DNA of 49,130 nucleotides, taken from Actinomycetes bacterium. GTDB lineage: Bacteria; Actinomycetota; Actinomycetes; Nanopelagicales; Nanopelagicaceae. The stretch covers positions 1-49,130 of the forward strand of contig CAKKQM010000075.1 of assembly GCA_919902125.1 (NCBI GenBank), written 5' to 3'. A model generated the notes under the pieces. It made no database searches. It was given only the letters and a program-made list of their open reading frames with translations, and was not told the origin of the DNA. Every line of letters begins with the position of its first letter. The first letter of the stretch is position 1. Made by a program: the position numbers and the translations under genes. Shown here one piece after another: positions 35,438-46,539 of this stretch.

Positions 35438-37945
35438 CTAGGGTTTGACGGTCGGGGTTTCAGTTAGATCGCTAGGTGAATCTGGCATCAGCACTTTAGG
35501 TGAACCGGTAAAGGTGAACTTCGCATCGGTGCCTTCACCTTCGACATCAACCACGATAATGTCACCAGCTTTAAGCTCACCAAAGAGAATCTTCTCGGAC
35601 AAACTGTCCTCGATTTCACGTTGAATAGTACGACGCAATGGTCGTGCACCCAATAATGGATCGTAACCACGTTGGGCCAAAAGATCTTTGGCAACGGCAG
35701 TGAGTTCGATACCCATGTCCTTTGCCTTCAAACGATCTTCCAGGTTGGCAATCATCAGATCGACAATTTGAATGATGTCATCCTTGGTTAACTGATGGAA
35801 GACGATGATGTCATCGATACGGTTGAGGAATTCAGGACGGAAATGTGTCTTGAGTTCGTCAGTGACTTTTGCTTTCATGCGCTCGTAATTACTGATTGCA
35901 TCTTCGGAATTAGCAAAGCCAAGACCAGCGCCTTTAGAAATATCACGTGTACCAAGGTTGGTGGTCATGATGATGACGGTATTCTTAAAATCTACCAGGC
36001 GGCCTTGCGCATCTGTAAGGTGCCCATCTTCAAGAACTTGAAGCAATGAGTTGAAAATATCTGGGTGTGCCTTTTCGATTTCATCGAAAAGGACAACAGA
36101 GAATGGTCGACGACGTACTTTCTCTGTGAGTTGACCGCCCTCGTCGTAACCAACATATCCGGGAGGTGCCCCAAAGAGTCGTGATGCAGTGTGACGTTCG
36201 GAATATTCGGACATATCAAGTTGGATCAGCGCATCTGCATCGCCAAACAAAAATGCCGCAAGAGTGCGCGATAGTTCGGTCTTACCGACACCAGAAGGAC
36301 CGGCAAAGATAAATGAGCCGCCCGGACGACGTGGATCTTTAAGACCTGCACGGGTACGACGGATCGCTTGAGAAAGCGCTTTAATCGCTTGATCTTGGCC
36401 GATGACACGACGATGAAGTTCGTCTTCCATGCGGAGCAAACGAGCTGTCTCTTCCTCGGTCAACTTAAAGACTGGAATACCTGTAGCGGTTGAGAGAACT
36501 TCAGCAATGAGTTCTTCATCAACTTCAGTAACGACATCGAGGTCGCCGGCTTTCCATGTCTTTTCACGCTCAGCCCTTTCGTTCATCAAATTCTTTTCAG
36601 TATCGCGAAGGGAGGCAGCTTTTTCGAAATCCTGACCATCAATAGCGGATTCTTTTTCGCGGCGAACATTGGCGATTTTCTCGTCAAATTCGCGTAGCTC
36701 CGGTGGCGCGGTCATACGACGGATGCGCAGACGTGAACCGGCCTCATCAATTAAGTCAATCGCTTTATCTGGCAAGAAACGGCCAGAAACATAGCGGTCG
36801 GCAAGAGTGGCTGCAGCAACAAGGGCGGCGTCAGAAATTGAAACACGGTGATGTGTCTCGTAACGATCGCGGAGGCCTTTAAGAATTTCGATGGTGTGCG
36901 CAAGTGACGGCTCGGCAACTTGAATTGGTTGGAAGCGGCGTTCAAGGGCTGCATCCTTTTCGAGGTGTTTGCGGTATTCATCAAGCGTCGTAGCCCCGAT
37001 TGTCTGGAGCTCGCCACGGGCCAACATCGGCTTCAAAATGCTGGCGGCGTCAATTGCACCTTCAGCAGCACCAGCGCCAACCAGAGTATGAATTTCATCA
37101 ATGAAGAGGATGATGTCACCGCGCGTACGGATCTCTTTCAAAACTTTCTTTAACCGCTCTTCGAAATCACCACGGTAACGACTGCCCGCAACGAGGGCGC
37201 CCAGATCGAGAGAGTAGATCTGCTTATCCTTTAATGTCTCAGGGATATCACCCCTGACAATTGCTTGGGCAAGGCCTTCAACCACGGCAGTTTTACCGAC
37301 ACCTGGCTCGCCAATCAGAACTGGATTATTTTTAGTCCGACGTGACAACACCTGCATGACGCGTTCAATCTCTTTTTCGCGGCCGATAACCGGATCAAGT
37401 TTTCCTTCGCGGGCAGCCTGAGTTAGGTTGCGGCCAAATTGGTCAAGCACGAGCGAAGTTGACGACGTGCCCTCTGCCGGGCCGCCCGCAGTAACTGTTT
37501 CTTTACCTTGGTAACCAGAAAGGAGTTGAATAACTTGCTGACGGACGCGTGGGAGATCAGCGCCGAGTTTCATTAAAACTTGGGCAGCAACGCCTTCGCC
37601 TTCACGGATAAGACCTAGCAAAATATGCTCGGTGCCGATGTAATTATGGCCCAGCTGTAATGCCTCACGGAGTGAGAGTTCAAGCACTTTCTTAGCACGT
37701 GGAGTGAATGGAATATGCCCACTTGGAGCTTGCTGACCTTGGCCAATAATCTCTTCGACCTGTTGGCGTACTGCTTCAAGTGAGATACCAAGGGATTCAA
37801 GGGCCTTGGCTGCAACGCCTTCGCCCTCGTGAATCAGTCCAAGGAGGATATGTTCGGTGCCGATGTAATTGTGATTGAGCATCCGTGCTTCTTCTTGAGC
37901 TAGCACAACAACGCGCCTGGCTCGGTCGGTAAAGCGCTCAAACAT
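35438..37945 (-). CDS. clpC: ATP-dependent Clp protease ATP-binding subunit ClpC
   Basis: Duplicated Clp_N repeats ([13 protein letters not shown] x2), [31 protein letters not shown], UvrB/C-type linker; ATG at 37945. Confidence 0.97.
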   Translation of the reverse strand: MFERFTDRARRVVVLAQEEARMLNHNYIGTEHILLGLIHEGEGVAAKALESLGISLEAVRQQVEEIIGQGQQAPSGHIPFTPRAKKVLELSLREALQLGHNYIGTEHILLGLIREGEGVAAQVLMKLGADLPRVRQQVIQLLSGYQGKETVTAGGPAEGTSSTSLVLDQFGRNLTQAAREGKLDPVIGREKEIERVMQVLSRRTKNNPVLIGEPGVGKTAVVEGLAQAIVRGDIPETLKDKQIYSLDLGALVAGSRYRGDFEERLKKVLKEIRTRGDIILFIDEIHTLVGAGAAEGAIDAASILKPMLARGELQTIGATTLDEYRKHLEKDAALERRFQPIQVAEPSLAHTIEILKGLRDRYETHHRVSISDAALVAAATLADRYVSGRFLPDKAIDLIDEAGSRLRIRRMTAPPELREFDEKIANVRREKESAIDGQDFEKAASLRDTEKNLMNERAEREKTWKAGDLDVVTEVDEELIAEVLSTATGIPVFKLTEEETARLLRMEDELHRRVIGQDQAIKALSQAIRRTRAGLKDPRRPGGSFIFAGPSGVGKTELSRTLAAFLFGDADALIQLDMSEYSERHTASRLFGAPPGYVGYDEGGQLTEKVRRRPFSVVLFDEIEKAHPDIFNSLLQVLEDGHLTDAQGRLVDFKNTVIIMTTNLGTRDISKGAGLGFANSEDAISNYERMKAKVTDELKTHFRPEFLNRIDDIIVFHQLTKDDIIQIVDLMIANLEDRLKAKDMGIELTAVAKDLLAQRGYDPLLGARPLRRTIQREIEDSLSEKILFGELKAGDIIVVDVEGEGTDAKFTFTGSPKVLMPDSPSDLTETPTVKP

Positions 37946-38129
37946 CAATAAACTCCTCTGCTTGTACTCTCTCGCCTGATAAGCCTAATACCAAGCAGGG
38001 CTGCACTGCGAGGTGGGGCTTTGGTCCTGCCTTATGGAACACTAGATCTGGGCTATTTATGCCCGCCAAACCGAGCACTTTACAGGATAAATCTACAGAA
38101 TTTTGACCTAGTTTCGCGTGCTCAAATTC

Positions 38130-38624
38130 TTACAGAATTTTGAGCATGCGGGTATTTCCCAGAGTATTGGGCTTGACGCTCTCCAAGTCGAGAAATTCTG
38201 CAATACCAGTGTCGTATGAGTGAAGTAATTGCGTGTAGACCTCGGAATCAACTGGCGTCCCTTGAATCTCTTCAAAACCGTGCCTGCCAAAGAAATCTGT
38301 TTCAAAGGTGAGGCAGAAAATTCGTTTAACGCCAATTTCGCGCGCACGATCTACGATTGCTTCGAGTATGCGATGACCAACACCTTGACCTCGCAAATGC
38401 TGCGCCACTGCCACTGTACGAACTTCCGCCAGATCTTCCCAAAGAACATGCAGAGCACCGCAGCCGACAACTTCGCCATCTTCAACAGCAACAGTAAATT
38501 CTTGAACGCTTTCGTAGAGCGTGACAGTTTCTTTCGAAAGCAGACGACGTTGCGGGGCATAGGTATCTATTAATTTGCGTATGCCTTTAACATCTGTAGC
38601 TTTTGCTGGGCGAATTTCAATCAT
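38130..38624 (-). CDS. GNAT amino-acid N-acetyltransferase (ArgA-like)
   Basis: IEIRPAKATDVKGIRKLIDTYAPQRRLL; LAEVRTVAVAQHLRGQGVGHRILEAIVDRAREIGVKRIFCLTFETDFFGRHGF. Confidence 0.88.
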   Translation of the reverse strand: MIEIRPAKATDVKGIRKLIDTYAPQRRLLSKETVTLYESVQEFTVAVEDGEVVGCGALHVLWEDLAEVRTVAVAQHLRGQGVGHRILEAIVDRAREIGVKRIFCLTFETDFFGRHGFEEIQGTPVDSEVYTQLLHSYDTGIAEFLDLESVKPNTLGNTRMLKIL

Positions 38625-38626
38625 TT

Positions 38627-40135
38627 TTAATCAATCTCTGGCTTAACAAGCGGAAAGAGAATTGTTTCGCGGATACCAAGTCCAGTAAGGGCCATCAGTA
38701 AGCGATCAACACCCATTCCCAAGCCACCCATAGGTGGCATGCCGAATTCCATTGCGCGTAAGAAATCCTCATCAACGCTCATTGCTTCGAGATCACCCTT
38801 TGCGCCAAGGCGAGCCTGCTCGACCAATCGTTCACGTTGAATAACAGGATCGACGAGTTCGGAGTAACCGGTGGCTAATTCGAAACCATCCACATAAAGA
38901 TCCCATTTCTCTACAACACCAGGGATATCGCGATGTGCTCGGACGAGGGGGGCGTTATCGACGGGATAACCCATCACAAATGTTGGCTCATTGAGTTTGC
39001 CAACCGAGATATGCTCAAAAATTTCCTCTGCAAGTTTGCCTGAGATCCAATTGGGATCAATCTTCAACCCAATCTTTCTCGCAATTTTCTTTAACTCATT
39101 GTACGGCGTTAACGCAGTAACCGACTCTCCAACGCCCTCAGAAATCGCGTCATAGAGAGAGATCTCCTTCCATGTTCCGCCTAAATCAGATTCGCGTCCA
39201 TCATGGTGATGAGCAACATGTGATCCATAAATTGCCATCGCTGCATCTTGAACCAGAGCCCGACTCAAGTCAGCAGTTGTGCGCCAATCACCATATGCTT
39301 GATAACTCTCAATCATGGCAAATTCTGGTGAATGACTGGAATCAGCGCCTTCGTTACGGAAGTTGCGATTGATTTCAAATACTCGTTCAATTCCACCAAC
39401 TACGCAACGCTTAAGGAATAGTTCAGGAGCAATGCGTAAGAAAAGTCCCATGTCATATGCATTGCTATGAGTTTTAAAGGGTCGCGCTGCAGCACCACCA
39501 GGTTGTACTTGCAACATGGGAGTTTCAACTTCTAAATAGTCGCGTGAGTGAAAAGTTTCGCGTAATGAGCGCATAACAGCTGGGCGCATGCGAGCATTAA
39601 TGCGAGCTTCAGGGCGCACAATCAAATCCACGTAACGCATCCGGACGCGAGTTTCCTCAGACATCGGCTTGTAATCGTTAGGTAGGGGGCGTAATGATTT
39701 TGCAGCTAAGGCCCAATCATTGGCAAGAATAGAAAGTTCACCACGTTTGGAGGTGATAACTTCGCCAGTCACGCTGACGATGTCACCCAGATCGATATCG
39801 CTCTTCCATGAATCAAGTAATATCTCACCAACTTTGTCAAGTGAGAACATGGCCTGTAATTCCGTGCCATCGCCTTCACGCAAGGTTGCAAAACATAATT
39901 TGCCTGTATCGCGCTTAAAAATAATCCGCCCAGTAACGCTTTCGATATCGCCGGTTGCGACATCAATTGCAAGATCAGCATACTTAGTACGAATCTGTTT
40001 AAGAGTTGCGGTACGTGGAACTGCTACTGGATACGGTTCAACACCTTGCTCAATAAGCGCGCTCCGCTTATCACGGCGGATACGCAATTGCTCTGGAACA
40101 TCGTCTTCAGTTTCAATAATCGGGTTCTCAGCCAT
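38627..40135 (-). CDS. lysS: lysyl-tRNA synthetase, class II
   Basis: Class II motifs ([60 protein letters not shown]). Confidence 0.97.
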   Translation of the reverse strand: MAENPIIETEDDVPEQLRIRRDKRSALIEQGVEPYPVAVPRTATLKQIRTKYADLAIDVATGDIESVTGRIIFKRDTGKLCFATLREGDGTELQAMFSLDKVGEILLDSWKSDIDLGDIVSVTGEVITSKRGELSILANDWALAAKSLRPLPNDYKPMSEETRVRMRYVDLIVRPEARINARMRPAVMRSLRETFHSRDYLEVETPMLQVQPGGAAARPFKTHSNAYDMGLFLRIAPELFLKRCVVGGIERVFEINRNFRNEGADSSHSPEFAMIESYQAYGDWRTTADLSRALVQDAAMAIYGSHVAHHHDGRESDLGGTWKEISLYDAISEGVGESVTALTPYNELKKIARKIGLKIDPNWISGKLAEEIFEHISVGKLNEPTFVMGYPVDNAPLVRAHRDIPGVVEKWDLYVDGFELATGYSELVDPVIQRERLVEQARLGAKGDLEAMSVDEDFLRAMEFGMPPMGGLGMGVDRLLMALTGLGIRETILFPLVKPEID

Positions 40136-40154
40136 AATGTAGTGAGTCTACCGA

Positions 40155-40922
40155 TTAGGCATTTTTCTCGTGAATCAGACGCAAACCAATTAGGGTCAGA
40201 TCGGGTTCGTGATGATTGATGGTTTCAGCAATTCCCAGCACTAGTGGAGCAAGTCCCCCTGTGGCAATTACGGTTGGTTGGCCCGGATAAGACTGGTGTA
40301 GTTCAGTAGTAATTCGGTTGACGAGACCATCAACTTGGCCCGCAAATCCATAGATCGTGCCAGATTGCAGCGCTTCAACCGTGTTCTTCCCAATCACTGA
40401 ACGTGGGCGCACCAACTCCACTTTCCTCAGTTGGGCCGCGCGAGCCGCAAGGGCATCAACGGAGATTTCGATACCAGGTGCCAACGCCCCGCCCAGAAAT
40501 TCACCCTTGGGAGAGACGACGTCGAAACTTGTTGAGGTACCAAAATCAACAACAATTGCAGGGCCGTTGGGGTACAAGGTATGTGCCGCCAAAGTATTAA
40601 CGATTCGATCGGCGCCAATTTCCTTTGGATTATCAACCAACAATGGCACGCCAGTCTTAATCCCAGGTTCAACAATCGTGATTCGAATATCTTGGAAATA
40701 GTCGTTGATCATGGTGCGAAGTTCGCGCAAGATGGCCGGAACAGTGGAACAAACTGCCAGAGCGGTGACCTCATAATCCATAGTTAGCGCTCTAAACTGC
40801 AACCACAATTCGTCAGCAGTATTGCGCGGATCGGTCTTTACTCGCCATGATCGAACTAATTTCTTGTCGGCAAATACACCTAGGACAGTATTGGTATTTC
40901 CCACATCAATAGTAAGTAACAT
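40155..40922 (-). CDS. coaX: type III pantothenate kinase
   Basis: LLTIDVGNTNTVLGVF; VVDFGTSTSFDVVSPKGEFLGGALAPGIEIS. Confidence 0.96.
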   Translation of the reverse strand: MLLTIDVGNTNTVLGVFADKKLVRSWRVKTDPRNTADELWLQFRALTMDYEVTALAVCSTVPAILRELRTMINDYFQDIRITIVEPGIKTGVPLLVDNPKEIGADRIVNTLAAHTLYPNGPAIVVDFGTSTSFDVVSPKGEFLGGALAPGIEISVDALAARAAQLRKVELVRPRSVIGKNTVEALQSGTIYGFAGQVDGLVNRITTELHQSYPGQPTVIATGGLAPLVLGIAETINHHEPDLTLIGLRLIHEKNA

Positions 40923-41813
40923 TTAGATCTCCGCCTTTAGGTCAAGTCCGATATCCAAAATTGGTGCCGAATGTGTAAGTGCGCCAACTGCTAAGTAATC
41001 AACGCCAGTAGCCGCATAAGCTCTGGCATTTTCCAGTGATAAACCGCCAGATGCCTCTAACTTGATTCTCCCTTGAATAATCCCAACAGCCTCTCGGCAC
41101 TGATCGATACTCATATTGTCCAGCAGAATGAGATCTGGGTTGAACACAATGATTTCTTTCAATTGCTCTAAAGTATCTACTTCGACTTCTATCTCAATGG
41201 CTGGGTAACGCGATCGCGCGCATTTGAAAGCTTCAACAACACCGCCAGCAGCCGCAATGTGATTATCTTTGATCAAAACTGATTCACTAAGTGACATTCG
41301 ATGATTTGTGCCACCCCCAATACGTACGGCATATTTTTCCAATTGACGCATACCTGGCGTTGTTTTACGAGTATCGCGGATCTCAGTTCTGTATTGGGAA
41401 ATTTCATCAACCCAAGTGCGAGTTAATGTTGCAATCCCACTAAGGTGACCAAGGAAGTTAAGCGCGGTGCGTTCAGCAAGAAGTAGCGCACGCGTATTTC
41501 CACGAGCAGTCAGCAAGACCGTGCCAACTTCAACTCGATGCGCACAATGAATACTCACTTCGATCTCTGTGACACCAACTAATTCCAAGGCGGCTTTGAC
41601 CACTCCGATACCAGCAACAACTCCAACTGCACGGGTACGGAATTCGCCAATGGATTGGTGTCCAACCGGGATCGAGGCGACAGAAGTGAGGTCTTCGCCA
41701 CCTTCTAAATCCTCTTTATACGCTCTTAATATAAGTTCAACTACTTGCTCAGGATCCAATGAAACCCCCCGCAAGTCTTGTCGAGTTTGGGAAGAGATCT
41801 CCGCAAATTTCAT
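40923..41813 (-). CDS. nadC: nicotinate-nucleotide pyrophosphorylase (carboxylating)
   Basis: ERTALNFLGHLSGIATLT; RDTRKTTPGMRQLEKYAVRIGGGTNHR; LEASGGLSLENARAYAATGVD. Confidence 0.97.
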   Translation of the reverse strand: MKFAEISSQTRQDLRGVSLDPEQVVELILRAYKEDLEGGEDLTSVASIPVGHQSIGEFRTRAVGVVAGIGVVKAALELVGVTEIEVSIHCAHRVEVGTVLLTARGNTRALLLAERTALNFLGHLSGIATLTRTWVDEISQYRTEIRDTRKTTPGMRQLEKYAVRIGGGTNHRMSLSESVLIKDNHIAAAGGVVEAFKCARSRYPAIEIEVEVDTLEQLKEIIVFNPDLILLDNMSIDQCREAVGIIQGRIKLEASGGLSLENARAYAATGVDYLAVGALTHSAPILDIGLDLKAEI

Positions 41814-43426
41814 CCAGTCACCGTCACTTCTTGATAATCAGTACTCCAATTTCCTTGCCTGTCTAGCTGCTGCAAAATTCTGCGTAACCACTTATCTGAC
41901 TCTTGCGGAAAATCTTCGCGCCAATGCGATCCGCGAGTCTCCTCACGCAGCAACGCCGAGCGGACAATTGCCTGAGCTAATTGATAAAGATTGGTTGTTT
42001 CCCATGCTTCGACGCACGGCTGGGAACTTAGGTGAGCGCCGATAGCAATCAACTCTTCCTGGGTTGCCATGAGAGAACTCGCTGATCGCAGAACACCAGC
42101 TCCACGACTCATACTTGCTTGCAAATCTTTCCGCGCCTTTGGATCAAGTAAGAATGCAGGTTCTTCGACTACAACAGGCTCTGTGAATTCAGGCGTGTTG
42201 GCAGCAATATCAGCGGCAATGCGAGCGCTAAATACCAAGCCTTCGAGTAGAGAATTAGATGCAAGACGATTGGCACCATGTACTCCCGAACAAGCCGTCT
42301 CACCACATGCATAAAGCCCAGCAACGTTCGTGTGGCCATTGAGATCAACACGGACTCCGCCCGATGCGTAATGCGAAGCAGGAGCAACCGGTATGAGCTC
42401 TGCTAGCGGATCGATACCATGTGCCAGACATGATGCGTAAATCGTTGGGAAGCGCTCGATAAATCCATCAATATTTCTCACATCTAACCAGACATGCTCT
42501 GCGCCAGTTTCATTCATGTGACGCATAATTGCTTTTGATACAACATCGCGGGGTGCTAATTCAGCCAGCGGATGCACGCCAACCATAAATCGAACACCGT
42601 TGTCATCTACTAAATGCGCACCTTCACCGCGGACTGCTTCGCTTATCAGCGGTTGCTGTCCTTGCGAACTATTGCCGAGCCACAAAACTGTGGGATGAAA
42701 TTGAATGAACTCAACATCTGCAACATGGGCCCCGGCACGGAGTGCAAATGCAACACCATCACCCGTTGAGACTGATGGATTAGTTGTCTGCGCAAATACC
42801 TGTCCTAATCCACCAGTTGCAAGAACTACCGCACGTGCCATGGCTTGCCCCACACCATCACGGGTTCCTGCACCAATTACATGTAGCGTGACGCCGCAGA
42901 CTGCGCCAGAATTATTTTTTAGTGCATCCAAAACAAGAGCGTTCTCAACTACTTCAATTTCAGGGTCATTCCGTACTGCGGCCAGGAGTGCACGTGAGAC
43001 TTCAGCACCGGTTGCATCACCACCTGCATGCAAAATCCGATTACGCAGATGCCCGCCTTCGCGAGTCAAAGCAATCTCACCAGAGGCTTCTTTATCGAAA
43101 ATAGCACCCCGCACAATTAACCTCCGTACCGCTTCAGGGCCTTCAGAGACAAGAACTTTCACCGCTGCGAGATCACATAAGCCAGCACCTGCGACAAGAG
43201 TGTCTTTCTCATGTTGATCTGGTGAATCACCAGGTCCTAGCGCTGCAGCAATTCCACCTTGCGCCCATTTTGTGGAACCTTCGTCAACACTTGCTTTTGT
43301 TACAAGGAGGACTGAAAGACCATAGGTTCTAATTTGCAGAGCAGTTGTAAGGCCAGCAACGCCAGAGCCGACGACAATGACATCGGCTTGCGCGCTCCAA
43401 CCAGGACTTGGCGCGAGTAGTTTCAT
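41810..43426 (-). CDS. nadB: L-aspartate oxidase
   Basis: VIVVGSGVAGLTTAL; KWAQGGIAAALGPGDS; PVAPASHYASGGVRVDLNGHTNVAGLYACGETACSGVHGANRLASNSLLEGLVF. Confidence 0.96.
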   Translation of the reverse strand: MKLLAPSPGWSAQADVIVVGSGVAGLTTALQIRTYGLSVLLVTKASVDEGSTKWAQGGIAAALGPGDSPDQHEKDTLVAGAGLCDLAAVKVLVSEGPEAVRRLIVRGAIFDKEASGEIALTREGGHLRNRILHAGGDATGAEVSRALLAAVRNDPEIEVVENALVLDALKNNSGAVCGVTLHVIGAGTRDGVGQAMARAVVLATGGLGQVFAQTTNPSVSTGDGVAFALRAGAHVADVEFIQFHPTVLWLGNSSQGQQPLISEAVRGEGAHLVDDNGVRFMVGVHPLAELAPRDVVSKAIMRHMNETGAEHVWLDVRNIDGFIERFPTIYASCLAHGIDPLAELIPVAPASHYASGGVRVDLNGHTNVAGLYACGETACSGVHGANRLASNSLLEGLVFSARIAADIAANTPEFTEPVVVEEPAFLLDPKARKDLQASMSRGAGVLRSASSLMATQEELIAIGAHLSSQPCVEAWETTNLYQLAQAIVRSALLREETRGSHWREDFPQESDKWLRRILQQLDRQGNWSTDYQEVTVTG

Positions 43427-44250
43427 CGTGCATCACCAGCCATCCCAGTCATAGGCATATTGTCGATCAAACGGACCCCATTTACCCAACCAGCAACCAG
43501 CGCACGCTTGGCAAAGGTCCTATCTGACGCTAGTTCAAAATTACTCTCGTCAATAATTGCAGCGTAGTCGCGATTAAATCCCACTTCGCTAGCCAAGGTT
43601 TCATCAAGAGCCTTGCGCATATCCGCGATATTTGTGGCTTGCGATGCATTCGTGAGCGCTCGTGAAATAACAAGAGCCACTTGGCGATCAACTTCATTCA
43701 AACGAACATTGCGCGAAGAGATGGCTAAACCATCACTTTCGCGCACCGTTGGCACCGGGATAATCTCAATCCCTAATCCTAGCTCGCGCACCATCTGTTG
43801 AATTAAGAAAAGTTGCTGAAAATCTTTCTCTCCAAAGAGCGCCCAATGCGGTTGGACTAAATCAAAGAGGCGTTTTACCACCGTGAGCACCCCGTCAAAA
43901 TGACCCTTGCGATGTACGCCTTCGTAGATCGCTCCGATTGCACCGGCCGAGATTTGCTCAACAGCACTTGGATAAATCTCGCTTGATTGCGGGAGCCAGA
44001 GAATTGTGGCACCGGCGCGCTGGGCAATTTCTATATCGACTTGCGGGGTACGAGGGTATCTCTCTAAGTCATATGGATCATCAAATTGCAATGGGTTGAC
44101 AAAAACACTGACAACTACCTGATCGCAAAGTTGCCTTGCTTGGCGGATTAAAGTGGCATGACCTTCGTGGAGTGCACCCATAGTCGGGACGAATGCAATT
44201 TTTCCCGCACTAATCTTCCGTAAGTCCGCTACCTCTGTACTTATCTGCAT
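43423..44250 (-). CDS. panC: pantoate-beta-alanine ligase
   Basis: VPTMGALHEGHATLIRQAR; SVFVNPLQFDDPYDLERYPRT; FGEKDFQQLFLIQQMV; LAISSRNVRL. Confidence 0.97.
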   Translation of the reverse strand: MQISTEVADLRKISAGKIAFVPTMGALHEGHATLIRQARQLCDQVVVSVFVNPLQFDDPYDLERYPRTPQVDIEIAQRAGATILWLPQSSEIYPSAVEQISAGAIGAIYEGVHRKGHFDGVLTVVKRLFDLVQPHWALFGEKDFQQLFLIQQMVRELGLGIEIIPVPTVRESDGLAISSRNVRLNEVDRQVALVISRALTNASQATNIADMRKALDETLASEVGFNRDYAAIIDESNFELASDRTFAKRALVAGWVNGVRLIDNMPMTGMAGDAR

Positions 44251-44291
44251 TGGCTCCAGTCCTTTCAGGGTACCGGGCTGAGAAGGAAAGA

Positions 44292-44747
44292 TTACTCGGC
44301 AGGTGGTAATTGCGCCAAAATCTCACAGATTGGGCCATGAGTTGGCAATACTGCATAAGGATCAATCTCTGCCCAAGGTTCGAGTACGAAGCGACGTTCG
44401 TGAGCCTGCGAATGTGGCAAGGTCAATTCTTTATCTTTACTCAACAGTGCACCATAACTAATAAGGTCTAGATCAATGACGCGCGGTCCCCAATGTTGAG
44501 TACGCACCCTACCCATACTCTTTTCAACACCTTGCAAAAGATGGAGTAATTCGAGAGCAGGCAATTCGCTATCAATGATGCAGACTGCATTTACATAGTC
44601 AGGTTGTGGCGGTCCGCCTACTGGTCGAGTGAGATGAAGGGAGGAAACCGCAATAAGATTAGTTGCTTCCCCAAGCAATGCGATCGCAAGTTCAATTGCC
44701 GCTTTTGGATCATCTAAATTTGCACCAAGTGCTACAACTGCTTTCAA
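44292..44747 (-). CDS. folK: 2-amino-4-hydroxy-6-hydroxymethyldihydropteridine diphosphokinase
   Basis: VALGANLDDPKAAIELA; HWGPRVIDLDLISYG; LPHSQAHERRFVLEPWAEI. Confidence 0.95.
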   Translation of the reverse strand: MKAVVALGANLDDPKAAIELAIALLGEATNLIAVSSLHLTRPVGGPPQPDYVNAVCIIDSELPALELLHLLQGVEKSMGRVRTQHWGPRVIDLDLISYGALLSKDKELTLPHSQAHERRFVLEPWAEIDPYAVLPTHGPICEILAQLPPAE

Positions 44748-45106
44748 TGCGTACGCTCAATCGTTACTGCAATATCAAGGACTTCAACATTCACGGGCGC
44801 CTGTGGTTTATGGACTGTAACAAGTACTGATTTTAATGGCGGATATTTTGCTAATAGCAAATCGCCAATCTGACCGGCAAGTTTTTCGATAAGAGATACT
44901 GGTGGCCTAGAAATCTCAGCAACTACCAAATCACAGACTGCACCGTAATTAATAGTGTCCGTAAGTGCATCACTACGCGATGGGATAGATAAATCCAACT
45001 CCAAGACTACATCAACATAAAAATCTTGGCCGTTTTTCTGCTCGTGCTCAAAAACCCCGTGGTAACCAAAGCCGTGAATCCCAGTAAGTTGAATCTGATC
45101 CCTCAT
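44744..45106 (-). CDS. folB: dihydroneopterin aldolase
   Basis: IQLTGIHGFGYHGVFEHEQKNGQDFYVDVVLELD; INYGAVCDLV; LIEKLAGQIGD. Confidence 0.95.
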   Translation of the reverse strand: MRDQIQLTGIHGFGYHGVFEHEQKNGQDFYVDVVLELDLSIPSRSDALTDTINYGAVCDLVVAEISRPPVSLIEKLAGQIGDLLLAKYPPLKSVLVTVHKPQAPVNVEVLDIAVTIERTH

Positions 45107-45921
45107 TAAAATCTCCCTGCAACAGCGATGGCATCCCGATGTGGTTTCACGCTATGGACTCTAACTCCCCATGTACCCCGTTGCGCAAGTAAACTCGTGA
45201 GTGCGATGGTTGCGGCTTCTCGCTCATCTGGCGTATCAGCGCCAACGAGTACCCCAAGAAAACGCTTTCGTGAGGCGCCAATCAGGATAGGAAAACCTAA
45301 AGTTTCTAGTTTCTCTAGATTGTTCAAGAGCGCCCAATTGTGTTCTGATTCTTTTGCAAAACCTAAACCTGGATCAAGAATGAGATTTTCTGCTGCTATA
45401 CCAGCGGCGAGTACTGCTTCCACTCTATCGATGAGTTCAGAGATAACCTCTTTCACAACATCGTTATAAAGCGCACGGGCTTGCATATCTTTTGATTCAC
45501 CACGCGAGTGCATCGCAATATATGGACAAGAAAGAGCCGCAACCATAGGCAACATCTCGCTATCGGATAAACCTGCACTTACATCGTTAATAATTCGGGC
45601 TCCCATTTGGATACCCTTTTGCGCAGTCTGTGCCCGCACAGTGTCGATACTGATGATTGCACCAGCCTTGGCTAACGCTTCAATAACTGGCAGAACTCGT
45701 CTCTGCTCTTCCTCAAGTGAAACACGCTGCGCACCAGGTCGGGTTGATTCTCCACCGATATCAATAATATCGACGCCTTCTTCCAACATTACAAGACCCC
45801 GCTCGATAGCGGTCTCTCTCTTTTCATATTGTCCACCATCGGCAAATGAATCAGGTGTGACATTTAAAATCCCCACGACGATCGTGCGATCGGTCGGTAA
45901 TCCAAGAGCAGATAATGACAT
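45106..45921 (-). CDS. folP: dihydropteroate synthase
   Basis: GILNVTPDSFADGGQYEKRETAIERG; DIIDIGGESTRPGAQRVSLEEE; LILDPGLGFAKESEHNWALL; GASRKRFLG. Confidence 0.97.
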   Translation of the reverse strand: MSLSALGLPTDRTIVVGILNVTPDSFADGGQYEKRETAIERGLVMLEEGVDIIDIGGESTRPGAQRVSLEEEQRRVLPVIEALAKAGAIISIDTVRAQTAQKGIQMGARIINDVSAGLSDSEMLPMVAALSCPYIAMHSRGESKDMQARALYNDVVKEVISELIDRVEAVLAAGIAAENLILDPGLGFAKESEHNWALLNNLEKLETLGFPILIGASRKRFLGVLVGADTPDEREAATIALTSLLAQRGTWGVRVHSVKPHRDAIAVAGRF

Positions 45922-45927
45922 CAGGAT

Positions 45928-46539
45928 TTATCGGTTAGTGATGAGACTCATTGCTTCAGCGCGAGTTGCGGCATCGCGTAATTTCCCACGCACCGCGCTC
46001 GTCACCGTCCGAGCCTGTGTTTTACGCACTCCGCGCATTGACATGCAGAGATGTTCGCATTCAAGAATGACAATCACTCCTGCTGGTTCAAGAATTTCAA
46101 CCAACGCATCAGCAATTTGTGAGGTCATACGCTCTTGCACTTGTGGGCGCCGCGCGAAAAGATCAACCAACCTCGCAATTTTCGATAGCCCTGTAATACG
46201 GCCAGATGGAATGTACCCAACGTGCGCCATGCCGTGAAAGGGCGTGAGGTGATGTTCGCAATGCGAGAAGACATCAATATCGCGGATAATGACCAATTCT
46301 TCATGTCCGATATCGAAAGTCGTTGTTAAAATCTCCTCTGGGGACTGCCAGAGTCCAGCAAAGTTTTCACCCCAGGCTCGTGCAACACGAGCTGGCGTTT
46401 CACGGAGACCATCACGTTCTGGGTCTTCTCCAAGGGCTAGAAGTAATTCTTTTACAGCGCGCTCGGCACGTGCTTGATCATAAGGATGTGCTGCGCGCCC
46501 ATCCTGCGGACCCATTGATACAGAATTTATATCACTCAT
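45928..46539 (-). CDS. folE: GTP cyclohydrolase I
   Basis: [53 protein letters not shown]. Confidence 0.97.
   Translation of the reverse strand: MSDINSVSMGPQDGRAAHPYDQARAERAVKELLLALGEDPERDGLRETPARVARAWGENFAGLWQSPEEILTTTFDIGHEELVIIRDIDVFSHCEHHLTPFHGMAHVGYIPSGRITGLSKIARLVDLFARRPQVQERMTSQIADALVEILEPAGVIVILECEHLCMSMRGVRKTQARTVTSAVRGKLRDAATRAEAMSLITNR

Noticed and set aside
37615-37930. Repeated DNA (ATGTTCGGTGCCGATGTAATT / ATGCTCGGTGCCGATGTAATT) near the clpC 5' end
   Set aside because: Explained by the two homologous Clp_N repeats of ClpC, not a mobile or regulatory repeat.
42705-43217. + strand 170-aa ORF opposite nadB
   Set aside because: Antisense to conserved nadB; Ser/Ala/Pro-rich shadow translation.
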